Below the pieces are notes generated by a model. That model searched no databases. It worked only from the letters and a program-made list of their open reading frames with translations, and had not been told where the DNA came from. From NCBI RefSeq assembly GCF_011193355.1, contig NZ_CP049780.1:6726634-6790633 (forward strand): a stretch of DNA of 64,000 bases, written 5' to 3'. Source of the DNA: Streptomyces sp. JB150 (lineage in GTDB: Bacteria; Actinomycetota; Actinomycetes; Streptomycetales; Streptomycetaceae). Positions 35,801-44,438 of the stretch are shown here, piece by piece (the stretch's first letter is position 1; every line of letters starts with the position of its first letter). The translations under genes and the position numbers were made by a program.

Positions 35801-35831
35801 TTGACCTCAACATTGGTCGAGGTTCTACGGT
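35801..35831 (+). promoter_or_regulatory. MerR-type promoter of the ABC exporter gene
   Basis: -35 TTGACC (35801-35806) and -10 TACGGT (35826-35831) are 19 bp apart, the long spacing that MerR-family activators correct. The spacer holds an imperfect dyad with arms ACCTCAAC and GTCGAGGT around ATTG. Position -10 lies 6 nt before the ATG, so the transcript is probably leaderless. Confidence 0.7.
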
Positions 35832-35837
35832 CGGCAC

Positions 35838-37904
35838 ATGAGCATGGAGACCACGGCCTGGACGCAGCTGCACAGCGTCCTCAACGCCCAAGAGGAACGC
35901 CGCCCCTTCGCCCGCGCCACCCTGCGCCGCATCGGCGCCTTCGCCCGCCCGCACCGCCGCAGGATCGCGCTGTTCGTGCTGCTCGGCGTGGCCACCGCAC
36001 TGCTCGCCGTCGCCACCCCGCTGCTCGCCGGCCGGGTCGTCGACGCGATCGTGTCGGGCGGCGACCGGGCCACCGTCGTACGGCTCGCCCTGCTCATCGC
36101 GGTCATCGCCGTCGTCGAGGCCGGGCTCGGCATCCTCGCCCGCCGGCTGTCGGCGACACTCGGCGAGGGCCTGATCCTCGACCTGCGCACGGCCGTCTTC
36201 GACCATGTGCAGCGCATGCCGGTCGCGTTCTTCACCCGCACGCGCACCGGAGCGCTCGTCAGCCGGCTCAACAACGACGTCATCGGCGCGCAGCGGGCGT
36301 TCAGCAACACCCTCTCCGGCGTGGTCAGCAACCTGGTCACCCTGGTGCTCACCCTCGCCGTCATGCTCACCCTGTCCTGGCAGGTCACCCTCCTGGCGCT
36401 GGTGCTGCTGCCGGTGTTCGTGATCCCGGCGCGCCGGATGGGCCGCCGGATGGCCCGGATGCAGCGCGAGGCCGCCACCCTCAACGCGGCGATGGGCACC
36501 CGCATGACCGAGCGGTTCTCCGCGCCCGGCGCCACCCTCGTCAAACTGTTCGGCCGCCCCGAGGAGGAGTCCCGCGAGTTCGCCGAACGGGCCCGCCGGG
36601 TCGCGGCCATCGGCATCCGCACCGCGACCGCCCAGTCCGCGTTCATCACCGCCCTCACCCTGGTCTCCGCCCTCGCCCTCGCCCTCGTCTACGGCCTCGG
36701 CGGCGCCCTCGCCCTGCGCGGCACCCTGGAACCCGGCGCCGTCGTCGCCCTCGCGCTGCTCCTCACCCGGCTCTACGCTCCCCTCACCGCGCTCGCGGGC
36801 GCCCGCGTGGAGGTGATGAGCGCCCTCGTCAGCTTCGAGCGGGTCTTCGAGGTGCTGGACCTGAAACCCCTCATCGAGGACCGCCCCGACGCCCGGTCCG
36901 TGCCCGACGGCCCCGTCGCGGTCGAGTTCGACGACGTCCGCTTCGGCTACCCGGCCGCCGACAAGGTCTCCCTCGCCTCCCTGGAGGAGGTGGCCACCCT
37001 CGACACCCGGGGCGGCGCCGAGGTCCTGTACGGCATCTCCTTCCGCGCCGAACCCGGCCGGACCATCGCGCTCGTCGGCTCCTCCGGCGCCGGCAAGTCC
37101 ACCATCGCGCAGCTCCTGCCGCGGCTCTACGACGTCGACGCGGGCGCCGTGCGCGTCGGCGGCGTGGACGTACGCGACCTGCGCGCCGCCTCGCTGCGCG
37201 CCACCGTCGGCATGGTCACCCAGGACGGCCACCTCTTCCACGACACGGTCCGCGCCAACCTCCTGCTCGCCCGCCCCGACGCCACTGACGACGACCTGTG
37301 GGACGCCCTGCGCCGCGCCCGCCTCGACACCCTCGTGCGCGCCCTGCCCGACGGCCTGGACACGGTCGTCGGCGAACGCGGCTACCGCCTGTCCGGCGGC
37401 GAACGCCAGCGCATGACCATCGCCCGGCTGCTGCTGGCCCGCCAGCGGGTCGTCGTCCTCGACGAGGCCACCGCCCACCTCGACAACACCTCCGAGGCGG
37501 CCGTCCAGGAGGCGCTGACCGAGGCGCTGCGCGACCGCACCGCCCTCGTGATCGCCCACCGGCTCTCCACGGTCCGCGCCGCCGACCGGATCCTCGTCCT
37601 GGAGGACGGCCGGATCGTCGAGCAGGGCACCCACGAGGAGCTGATCGCGGCGGACGGCCGGTACGCCGAGCTGTACCGCACCCAGTTCGAGGAACGCCAC
37701 CGGTTCGACGAGCACCGCCCCGGCGAGGAACGCGCCGGGTACGGGGAAGGTGCCGGAGCCGGGGAAGGCACCGGGTACGGGGAACCCGCCGGGCTGGAGG
37801 AACGTACCGGGTCCGCGGGCCGCACGGGGTCCGGGGGGCGCACCGGGTCCGAGGGCCCTACGAGGGCCGGGGAACGCGGCCCGGTCGGCGCGGCCACGGC
37901 CTGA
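35838..37904 (+). CDS. ABC exporter half-transporter (permease-ATPase)
   Basis: 688 residues. The N-terminal half (about 30-310) has six TM segments; the C-terminal ATPase has GSSGAGKST (Walker A), LSGGERQRMTIARLLLARQ (signature) and VVVLDEATAHLD (Walker B) with the H-loop IAHRLSTVRAADR. A short insertion (VSLASLEEVATLDTRGGAE) precedes the ATPase beta strand. The last 60 residues are a low-complexity Gly/Glu/Arg tail of about six-residue repeats (GYGEGAGAGEGTGYGEPAG), not part of the fold. ATG 35838 has no ribosome binding site and is probably leaderless. A MerR-type multidrug exporter of the homodimeric type is the best guess. Confidence 0.93.
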   Translation: MSMETTAWTQLHSVLNAQEERRPFARATLRRIGAFARPHRRRIALFVLLGVATALLAVATPLLAGRVVDAIVSGGDRATVVRLALLIAVIAVVEAGLGILARRLSATLGEGLILDLRTAVFDHVQRMPVAFFTRTRTGALVSRLNNDVIGAQRAFSNTLSGVVSNLVTLVLTLAVMLTLSWQVTLLALVLLPVFVIPARRMGRRMARMQREAATLNAAMGTRMTERFSAPGATLVKLFGRPEEESREFAERARRVAAIGIRTATAQSAFITALTLVSALALALVYGLGGALALRGTLEPGAVVALALLLTRLYAPLTALAGARVEVMSALVSFERVFEVLDLKPLIEDRPDARSVPDGPVAVEFDDVRFGYPAADKVSLASLEEVATLDTRGGAEVLYGISFRAEPGRTIALVGSSGAGKSTIAQLLPRLYDVDAGAVRVGGVDVRDLRAASLRATVGMVTQDGHLFHDTVRANLLLARPDATDDDLWDALRRARLDTLVRALPDGLDTVVGERGYRLSGGERQRMTIARLLLARQRVVVLDEATAHLDNTSEAAVQEALTEALRDRTALVIAHRLSTVRAADRILVLEDGRIVEQGTHEELIAADGRYAELYRTQFEERHRFDEHRPGEERAGYGEGAGAGEGTGYGEPAGLEERTGSAGRTGSGGRTGSEGPTRAGERGPVGAATA

Positions 37905-38226
37905 ACGGGACACCGGCGCGCCGTCACGAACGGCAGCAGGGAGGACGTCGCGGGCGGCTGGAGAGCCGTCGCGGGCGGAGGACCGTCGCGGGCCGGGGAG
38001 GGCCCGCCGAGCGGGTCGCGGTGATCATCCGTGGCCCGTCACGGGCGTCTACCGCCGACCCGCGGCGGGTGTCTCGCGCCGCCCCCTCGCGGGTGTCTCG
38101 CGCCGCCCCCTCGCGGGCGTCTCCCGTCGCCCGCGACAGGCGTACTCGGCGCAGGAACACCGGCGGGGCCACCCCCACCCGCCCGCAACACGTGCCGATA
38201 CCGGTCCGCGGGCGTAACGTCCGGGT
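37905..38226. repeat. Repeat-rich gap before the SpoIIE-type phosphatase
   Basis: No gene is convincing. A 24-bp unit GGGTGTCTCGCGCCGCCCCC (plus TCGC) occurs at 38067-38090 and 38091-38114 with a third partial copy at 38115, and GTCGCGGGC repeats occupy 37950-38010. The phosphatase gene's promoter must lie here, but I could not define it. Confidence 0.65.
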
Positions 38227-40350
38227 ATGGGCGGCAGCACGGACGAACCGGCCACGCGCGACGACCTGGATACCGCGTTCGCGGAGACGGTGCGCCACAT
38301 CGGCGCGTCCATCGGCGCCCTCTACCTCCTCGAACCCGGCGAGGAGGTGCTCCGCCTGGAGCTGCTGTCCGGGGCGTCGGCCGAGCTGGCCGCCCCGTGG
38401 GCGCGGGTGGCGCTCGCCGCGCCCGCCCCCGTCGCCGACGCCGTCCGCCTGCACCGCCTCGTGTGGATCGGCGGTCAGGAGGAGATGACCCACTCCTACC
38501 CGCGCACCGCGATGGCCCTGCCCTACCCGCTGGCGCTCGCCGCCGCACCGGTCGACGGCGTCCGCCACTGGGGGGCCCTGCTGCTGATGTGGCCGGCCAA
38601 CCGGCCCGCGTTCATGACCGGCCGGGAGCGCCGCTACATCCAGTCCAGCTGCCGCCGGCTGGCCCGCCTGCTGGACGAAGGGGCCGCGCACGGCCGGGCC
38701 CCGGCGCGCGACGGCGGCCCCCACGTCGTGCCCGCCGCCGTGGGCCGCGACTCCGCCGGCCCCACCATGGCCGCCGCCGACTTCATCGAACGGCTGCCCG
38801 GCGGCAGCTGCTCCCTCGACCTCGAGGGGCGCTTCACCTACCTCAGCTCCGGCGCCTGCGAACTGCTGGGCCGCGGCGCCGACCAGCTCCTCGGCACCCG
38901 GCCCTGGCAGTCCCTGCGCTGGCTCGACGACCCCACCTACGAGGACCGCTACCGGGCTGCCGTGCTCAGCCGTGAACCCGTCTCCTTCACCGCCTGCCGC
39001 CCACCCGACACCTGGCTGGAACTGCACCTCTACCCGGACGCCAGCGGCATCAGCGTCCGGATCGTGCCCAGCGGCGCCCAGCCCCCGCCCGCCCCGGCGC
39101 CCCGCGGCTCCACCCGCAGCGTGAATCCGACCCGCGCCGGCCGGCTGTACCAGCTGATGCACCTCGCCGCCGCGCTCACCGAGGTCGTGGGCGTCCAGGA
39201 CGTCATCGACCTGATCGCCGACCAGATCATGCCCGCCTTCGGCGCCCAGGGCCTGGTGCTGTCCGCCGCCGACGCCGGCCGGCTGCGCATCACCGGCTAC
39301 CGCGGCTACACCCCGGAGGCGATCCGGCAGCTCGACGCGCTGCCCCTCGACACCCGGCTGACCCCGGCCGGGCGGGCCATCGCCTCCGGCATCCCCGCCT
39401 TCTTCGCCAGCCAGCAGGAGATGCGGCGGATCTACCCCGACGCCCCCATGATCAGCGGCAAGAACGCCTGGGCCTTCCTGCCGCTGGTGATCTCCGGCCG
39501 GCCGGTCGGCTGCTGGGTGCTGTCGTACGACGACCCGCACGAGTTCACGGCCGAGGAACGCGCCGTCATGACCTCACTCGCCGGACTCGTCGCCCACGCC
39601 CTGGACCGGGCCCGCCTCTACGACACCAAGCACGAACTCGCCCACGGCCTCCAGCAGGCGCTGCTGCCGCGCACACTGCCCACGGTGCGAGGTCTGGGGG
39701 TGGCCGCCCGCTATCTGCCCACCACCCGCGGCATGGACATCGGCGGCGACTTCTACGACCTGATGCGGCTCGGCGACACCACCGCGGCCGCCGTCATCGG
39801 GGACGTCCAGGGCCACAACGTCGCCGCCGCCGCGCTCATGGGCCAGGTCCGCACCGCCGTCCACGTCCACGCGGCCGCCGGCAGCGCCCCGGACCAGGTC
39901 CTCGCCGGAACCAACCGGCTCCTCATCGACCTCGCCCCCGACCTGTTCACCAGCTGCCTCTACGCCCACCTCGACCTGGCCGCCGGGCGGGTCACCCTGG
40001 CCGCCGCGGGCCACCCGCCCCCGCTGCTGCGCCTGCCCGACCGCACCACCCGCCCCGTCGCCGTCCGGCCAGGACCGCTGCTCGGCATCGACCCCGACGC
40101 CGTCTACCCGGTGACCGAGATCCCGTTCACCCCCGGTCTGACCCTGCTCTTCTACACCGACGGCCTCATCGAGACGCCCGGCACCGACCTCGACGACGCC
40201 ATCGCCCGCCTCGCCCGCCATCTCGCCGAGGCGGAGGCCGAGGACCAGGACCTGGACGCCCTCATCGACGAGCTGCTGCGCAGAGAGGGCACCACCGGCC
40301 AGCGGGCCGACGACATCGCCCTCCTCGCCCTGCGGCACGACACCCCCTGA
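38227..40350 (+). CDS. GAF-PAS-GAF-PP2C (SpoIIE-type) protein phosphatase
   Basis: 707 residues. An N-terminal GAF domain (residues ~15-145) is followed by a PAS-like block with FTYLSSGACELLGRGADQLLGTRPW. A second GAF domain follows (TEVVGVQDVIDLIADQIMPAFGAQGLVLSA), then a C-terminal SpoIIE/PP2C module with LLGG-type GMDIGGDFYDLMRL, VIGDVQGHNVAAAALMGQVR and LLFYTDGLIETPG. It is expected to dephosphorylate an anti-anti-sigma protein in partner switching. Metal ligands (Asp in GGDFYD and GDVQGH) are intact. It belongs with the anti-sigma kinase and SigB-like factor downstream. Confidence 0.93.
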   Translation: MGGSTDEPATRDDLDTAFAETVRHIGASIGALYLLEPGEEVLRLELLSGASAELAAPWARVALAAPAPVADAVRLHRLVWIGGQEEMTHSYPRTAMALPYPLALAAAPVDGVRHWGALLLMWPANRPAFMTGRERRYIQSSCRRLARLLDEGAAHGRAPARDGGPHVVPAAVGRDSAGPTMAAADFIERLPGGSCSLDLEGRFTYLSSGACELLGRGADQLLGTRPWQSLRWLDDPTYEDRYRAAVLSREPVSFTACRPPDTWLELHLYPDASGISVRIVPSGAQPPPAPAPRGSTRSVNPTRAGRLYQLMHLAAALTEVVGVQDVIDLIADQIMPAFGAQGLVLSAADAGRLRITGYRGYTPEAIRQLDALPLDTRLTPAGRAIASGIPAFFASQQEMRRIYPDAPMISGKNAWAFLPLVISGRPVGCWVLSYDDPHEFTAEERAVMTSLAGLVAHALDRARLYDTKHELAHGLQQALLPRTLPTVRGLGVAARYLPTTRGMDIGGDFYDLMRLGDTTAAAVIGDVQGHNVAAAALMGQVRTAVHVHAAAGSAPDQVLAGTNRLLIDLAPDLFTSCLYAHLDLAAGRVTLAAAGHPPPLLRLPDRTTRPVAVRPGPLLGIDPDAVYPVTEIPFTPGLTLLFYTDGLIETPGTDLDDAIARLARHLAEAEAEDQDLDALIDELLRREGTTGQRADDIALLALRHDTP

Positions 40351-40449
40351 CCGCTGACCACAGATCGCGGGCCGCCGACGACCGCAGGCCGCCGACGACC
40401 TTAGACCGCAGGCCGCTGACGATCGCAAGACCGCAGAGCGGCCACCCGC

Positions 40450-40758
40450 TCACGGACGCGGATTCACCCGCCGCCACCGCGGGCGCGCGTCACCGCCACG
40501 CCGCCCCGCCACGGACGCGCAGCGCGGGCACACCCGCCGCACCTCGTCGGCCGCCCCGCCGGACTCCGGGAGGACGTCCGGCCAGGTGACGTGCGGAAAA
40601 CGGCCCAGCCGGGACCGGCTGAGGGACAGCCCGCACACCGTCTCGTTGCGGCCGGGCTCCCAGGCGTGGACCTCCCCGGCCGGCAGCCGGCGGCGGCCCT
40701 CCTCCTCGTCCGTCCACTGACCGGAGGCGGCGACGGCGTACGACGTGGCGCGTGGCAT
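40450..40758 (-). CDS. Small Cys-containing hypothetical protein
   Basis: 102 residues, Arg/Pro-rich, with Cys in ETVCGLSLSRSRL and VRRVCPRCASVAG, possibly a zinc-binding pair plus one. No recognisable catalytic motif. ATG has GGAGGA 5 nt upstream, and the gene sits 16 nt after the SRPBCC gene stop, so both are probably co-transcribed. Confidence 0.75.
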   Translation of the reverse strand: MPRATSYAVAASGQWTDEEEGRRRLPAGEVHAWEPGRNETVCGLSLSRSRLGRFPHVTWPDVLPESGGAADEVRRVCPRCASVAGRRGGDARPRWRRVNPRP

Positions 40759-40774
40759 GACGACGGTCCTCCGA

Positions 40775-41188
40775 TCAGCCGGCGGGGTTGTCGACCCGCA
40801 GCCGCACCTGCTCCTCCAGCCGCCGCAGGCTGCCGTCGAGGGCGTCGGTCACGGCCTGCTCGCCGGGGTCGTGGCTGTTGTCGAAGAAGGACAGGTGCAC
40901 GGTCACCTCGCTGGCCCCGCTGCCGATCCCCGCGACCTGGAGCCAGCCCGCGTAGTTGCCCTGGTCCCGGGTGCCCCACTCCAGCCGCATCTGTTCCGGC
41001 CGCTTGCGCAGCAGGGCGGAGGTGTCCTCGTCGGTGCGGTCCTCGTGGACCGTGACGGCGGGCAGCTCATCCGCCCGGACATGCAGCTCGGACGGCAGCC
41101 AGGTGTCGAGCTGACCGACGTTGGCGGCCTGGTCGAACACCTGCTCCGGCTGCGCGGGCATCGTGCGGGAACGTTCGTACTCGGTCAT
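40775..41188 (-). CDS. SRPBCC (START/Bet v 1-like) family protein
   Basis: 137 residues. N-terminal MPAQPEQVFDQAANVGQLDTWLP, later RPEQMRLEWGTRDQGNYAGWLQV, and the C-terminal helix GSLRRLEEQVRLRVDN fit the SRPBCC ligand-binding fold. The role is not specific; similar proteins bind hydrophobic ligands or act as stress proteins. Adjoins the SigB-like stress set but is on the opposite strand to the sigma gene. Confidence 0.83.
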   Translation of the reverse strand: MTEYERSRTMPAQPEQVFDQAANVGQLDTWLPSELHVRADELPAVTVHEDRTDEDTSALLRKRPEQMRLEWGTRDQGNYAGWLQVAGIGSGASEVTVHLSFFDNSHDPGEQAVTDALDGSLRRLEEQVRLRVDNPAG

Positions 41189-41403
41189 CGGCGGCACCGT
41201 CCTCGGATCGGGGTGGTACAGCCCACCGCGTGCCCGTGTTGCCCGTGAATAAGCGTGCGACCGGGCGCCGAGCGGACCGAAGGCGCGCAGCCGGGCCCGG
41301 TCCCCGAACGCGGCGCGGGAAGGTCGCAGCGGGGGAGGCCGCGGCGGGCAAGGCTCCAGTGGGCAAGGCTCCAGCGGGGGAGGACCCAGTGGCGGAGGGC
41401 GGC

Positions 41404-41862
41404 TCAGCGACCGTCCGCGGGCTCCAGCGCAACCGTCGCGGTGACGTCCTTCCCCCTCGCCCGCGGGGTGGCCTCCAGCCGCAGGCTCAGGGACCGCACC
41501 AGATGCAGTCCGTGTCCGCCGATCCGGGCCGGATCGCGGGGCTGCAGCCGGGGCAGCCGGCGGGAGGTGTCCCGCACGGTGATCCGCAGCGCCCGGCCGT
41601 CGGGGCCGGCGTCCAGCTCCAGGGTGCAGGGGCCGGGGGCGTGCCGGACGGCGTTGGTGACCAGTTCGCTCACGACCAGGCAGGCGTCCTGGACCGACCG
41701 GCCGCACGGCGGCTGGTCGAGACGTTCCAGCAGGTCGATGACGGCACGGCGTGCCTCTGCGATGTCGGGGACCGTGAAATCCCAGGTGCGGGTCAGGCAG
41801 GAGCGGGTGCTGTGGTCCGCCGTCCGGATGTCCCTCGCCTGGTACTTGAGCGAGTTCTCCAT
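41404..41862 (-). CDS. RsbW-like anti-sigma serine kinase (HATPase)
   Basis: 152 residues. HATPase_c motifs are VVSELVTNAVRHAP (N box) and IGGHGLHLVRSLS (G box), with DTSRRLP in the place of the usual DxG. Streptomyces have many such stand-alone kinases. It should bind a sigma factor and phosphorylate its anti-anti-sigma protein. It is divergent from the SigB-family sigma gene at 42101, its most likely target. ATG 41862 follows GAGGA. Confidence 0.88.
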   Translation of the reverse strand: MENSLKYQARDIRTADHSTRSCLTRTWDFTVPDIAEARRAVIDLLERLDQPPCGRSVQDACLVVSELVTNAVRHAPGPCTLELDAGPDGRALRITVRDTSRRLPRLQPRDPARIGGHGLHLVRSLSLRLEATPRARGKDVTATVALEPADGR

Positions 41863-42100
41863 GCAGGGTTCCTCGTGTGCGGGTGATGGCTCATTCGTCT
41901 GCGCGATCGCTGTGCCGTTCCTTCCGCATACCCAGGACTGCGCGACCCACAGGTCCCGGGCGGGGAATCGCGCCTCGTCTCCCCCGTCCGGGCGGCACGG
42001 CGGGGGCCGCACGGCACGGCCGGAAAAGTCGGGGGCATGACTCGGGAAGTTGCGGGTAGGCGCCGACGAGGACTGCCGGTATCACGGGAATGGGCGGACG

Positions 42101-42946
42101 ATGACGACGTCGGTGACGACTGACACGGGTACGGATGCGACCACGCTTCCGGAGCTGGACGACCCCGCCCAGGTGGCGCCGGGGGACGCCAGGCAGCTCA
42201 CCCGGCTGTTCCTGCAGCGGCTGGCCGAACTCGAGGAAGGCACCGCCGAGTACCAGTACGCGCGCAACACGCTCATCGAGATGAACCTGTCGCTCGTGCG
42301 GTTCGCGGCCGGCCGGTTCCGCGGCCGCGCCAAGGACGACATGGAGGACATCGTCCAGGTCGGCGTCATCGGGCTCATCAAGGCCATCGACCGCTTCGAG
42401 GTCTCCCGCGAGGTCGAGTTCACCACCTTCGCGATCCCCTACATCGTCGGCGAGATCAAGCGGTTCTTCCGTGACACCACCTGGGCCGTGCACGTGCCCC
42501 GCCGCCTGCAGGAGGCCCGCGTCCACCTCGCCCGCGCCACCGAGGAACTCACCGGCCGGCTGGGCCGCACCCCCACGGTCCGCGAACTCGCCCAGCTGAT
42601 GAGCCTGCCCGAGGACGAGGTCGTCGAGGCGATGCTGGCCTCCAACGGCCACACCTGCGCTTCGCTCGACGCGGCCATAGGGCAGAGCGAGGACGGGGAG
42701 TCCGCCCTGGCCGACTTCGTCGGCAGCGAGGACGCGGCCTTCGACCTCGTGGAGGACCTGCACGCCCTGGCACCGCGCATCACCGAACTGGACGAACGTG
42801 AACGTCTCCTGCTGCACCTGCGCTTCGTGGAGGAACGGACGCAGGCGGAGATCGGCGAGCGCCTGGGCGTCTCCCAGATGCACGTCTCGCGTCTGCTCAG
42901 CAGGCTGCTCGCGCGCCTGCGCGCGGACCTGCTGCCCGCGCCGTGA
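42101..42946 (+). CDS. SigB/SigF/SigG-family RNA polymerase sigma factor
   Basis: 281 residues with sigma2 (NLSLVRFAAGRFRGRAKDDMEDIVQVGVIGLIKAIDRFEVSREVEFTTFAIPYIVGEIKRFFRDTTWAV), sigma3 and sigma4 (ERLLLHLRFVEERTQAEIGERLGVSQMHVSRLLSRL). This is the stress/sporulation class typical of streptomycetes, without a long region 1. The upstream gene on the other strand is an RsbW-like kinase and a SpoIIE-type phosphatase is nearby. ATG 42101 follows GGGCGG. Confidence 0.94.
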   Translation: MTTSVTTDTGTDATTLPELDDPAQVAPGDARQLTRLFLQRLAELEEGTAEYQYARNTLIEMNLSLVRFAAGRFRGRAKDDMEDIVQVGVIGLIKAIDRFEVSREVEFTTFAIPYIVGEIKRFFRDTTWAVHVPRRLQEARVHLARATEELTGRLGRTPTVRELAQLMSLPEDEVVEAMLASNGHTCASLDAAIGQSEDGESALADFVGSEDAAFDLVEDLHALAPRITELDERERLLLHLRFVEERTQAEIGERLGVSQMHVSRLLSRLLARLRADLLPAP

Positions 42947-42967
42947 CGGACGCGCCCGCCCGGCCCG

Positions 42968-42995
42968 GGCGGCCCGCCGGCTCCGGCGGGCCGCC
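42968..42995. terminator. Hairpin after the sigma factor gene
   Basis: 11-bp perfect stem GGCGGCCCGCC/GGCGGGCCGCC with a 6-nt loop, 22 nt after the stop. Confidence 0.7.
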
Positions 42996-43210
42996 GCCGC
43001 ACAGAGGGGTACGCCGGGATCCCCGCCGCCGGCCCCCGCCGGGTCCGCGACCTCGTCGCCCGGACCCCGGCTGCGAACAGGTGAGGGTCCTTGGGGCATC
43101 CTGCGGGTGAATGGTGAAGATCCGGAAGCCGCCGCGCCCACGGCCGACCGCCGTGGCCCGGTGACGCGCGGACGGCGGACGGCGGATACGGGGCGGGGAA
43201 GGTCGGAACG

Positions 43211-44434
43211 ATGGTGACGTCGCAGGCTCGCGCTGCCGAGCTGATCAGAGCGGCCCGGGCGGGAGCCGAGGCGGAATGGGAACGGCCCGAGCCGTCCGTC
43301 CTCCTCGTGGAGGACGACCCGGGTGACGCGCTGCTCGTCGAGGAACTGGTCGCCGACAGCGCCCTGAAGATACGGCTGCGCTGGGTCCGGTCGCTGACCG
43401 AGGCCGCCGAGCTGCTCTCCACCGAGACGCCCGACTGCGTCCTGCTCGACCTGCATCTGTCGGACGCCCACGGCCTGGAGGCCGTCTCCCTGCTGCGGGC
43501 CCGCGCCGAGCAGGTCGCGATCGTCGTCCTCACCGGGCTCGCCGAGGAGGAGACCGGCCTTGCCGCGGTCGCGGCCGGCGCACAGGACTACCTGGTCAAG
43601 GGCCGCGTCGAGCCCGAACTCTTCGGCCGGGCGGTGCGGTACGCGATCCAGCGCAAGCAGGCGGAGCAGGCGGCCGTCGCCCTCCAGGCCAGCCAGATGC
43701 AGGCCCAGGAGAACGCCCGTCTGGAACGCGGCCTGCTGCCCCGCCCGCTGCTGCGCGGCGAGGGCGTCCACGTCGTGGCCCGCTACCGCCCCGGCCGGGC
43801 CCAGGCGCTGCTCGGCGGCGACTTCTACGACATCGTCCAGGACGCGGACGGCACCGTGCACGCGCTCGTCGGCGACGTCTCCGGACACGGCCCCGACGAG
43901 GCGGCGCTCGGCGTCGCCCTGCGGATCGCCTGGCGCACCCTGGTGCTCAGCGGTGTCGCCGGCTCCGAGCAGATGAGCCGGCTGGAGGAACTGCTGGTCG
44001 CCGAACGGGCTCGCGAGGAGGTCTTCGCGACCCTCGTGAGCCTCGCCGCCGTACCGGGCGAACAGCGGGCCCACGTCGTCCGCGCCGGTCACCACGGGCT
44101 GCTCCGGCGCGGCCGTGAGCACGTCGAGTGGATCGAGGTGCCCGGCGGGCCGGCGCTCGGCATGCTCCCCGGCGGCGCGACCTGGCCGATCGCGGAACTG
44201 CCGGTGCCCAAGGGCGACTCGGTGGTCCTGTTCACCGACGGGCTGTTCGAGGGACACGTCAGCCGCGGCCCGCAGCGCCTGGGCGAGGAGGGCCTGCTGG
44301 CCCTCGCCCGCAGCGCGGCCGGCCTGCCGTCCGAGGCCTTCGTGGACCGTCTGATCGGCAAGGCCGAGGAACTCGCCGAGGAGCAGGGCGGTCTGGCCGA
44401 CGACGTGGCCGTTGTCCATCTGAGCTGGAACTGA
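43211..44434 (+). CDS. Receiver-PP2C fusion (RsbU-type phosphatase with REC input)
   Basis: 407 residues. A receiver domain spans about 25-150 (VLLVEDDPGDALLVEELV, DCVLLDLHLSDAHGLEAV, YLVKGRVEPE with the conserved Lys). A coiled linker leads to a SpoIIE/PP2C domain with LLGGDFYDIVQD, LVGDVSGHGPDEAALGVAL and VVLFTDGLFEG. Phosphorylation of the receiver should tune the phosphatase, which would act on an anti-anti-sigma protein. It is followed directly by a histidine kinase and a single-domain receiver, suggesting a phosphorelay. ATG 43211. Confidence 0.93.
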   Translation: MVTSQARAAELIRAARAGAEAEWERPEPSVLLVEDDPGDALLVEELVADSALKIRLRWVRSLTEAAELLSTETPDCVLLDLHLSDAHGLEAVSLLRARAEQVAIVVLTGLAEEETGLAAVAAGAQDYLVKGRVEPELFGRAVRYAIQRKQAEQAAVALQASQMQAQENARLERGLLPRPLLRGEGVHVVARYRPGRAQALLGGDFYDIVQDADGTVHALVGDVSGHGPDEAALGVALRIAWRTLVLSGVAGSEQMSRLEELLVAERAREEVFATLVSLAAVPGEQRAHVVRAGHHGLLRRGREHVEWIEVPGGPALGMLPGGATWPIAELPVPKGDSVVLFTDGLFEGHVSRGPQRLGEEGLLALARSAAGLPSEAFVDRLIGKAEELAEEQGGLADDVAVVHLSWN

Positions 44435-44438
44435 ACAA

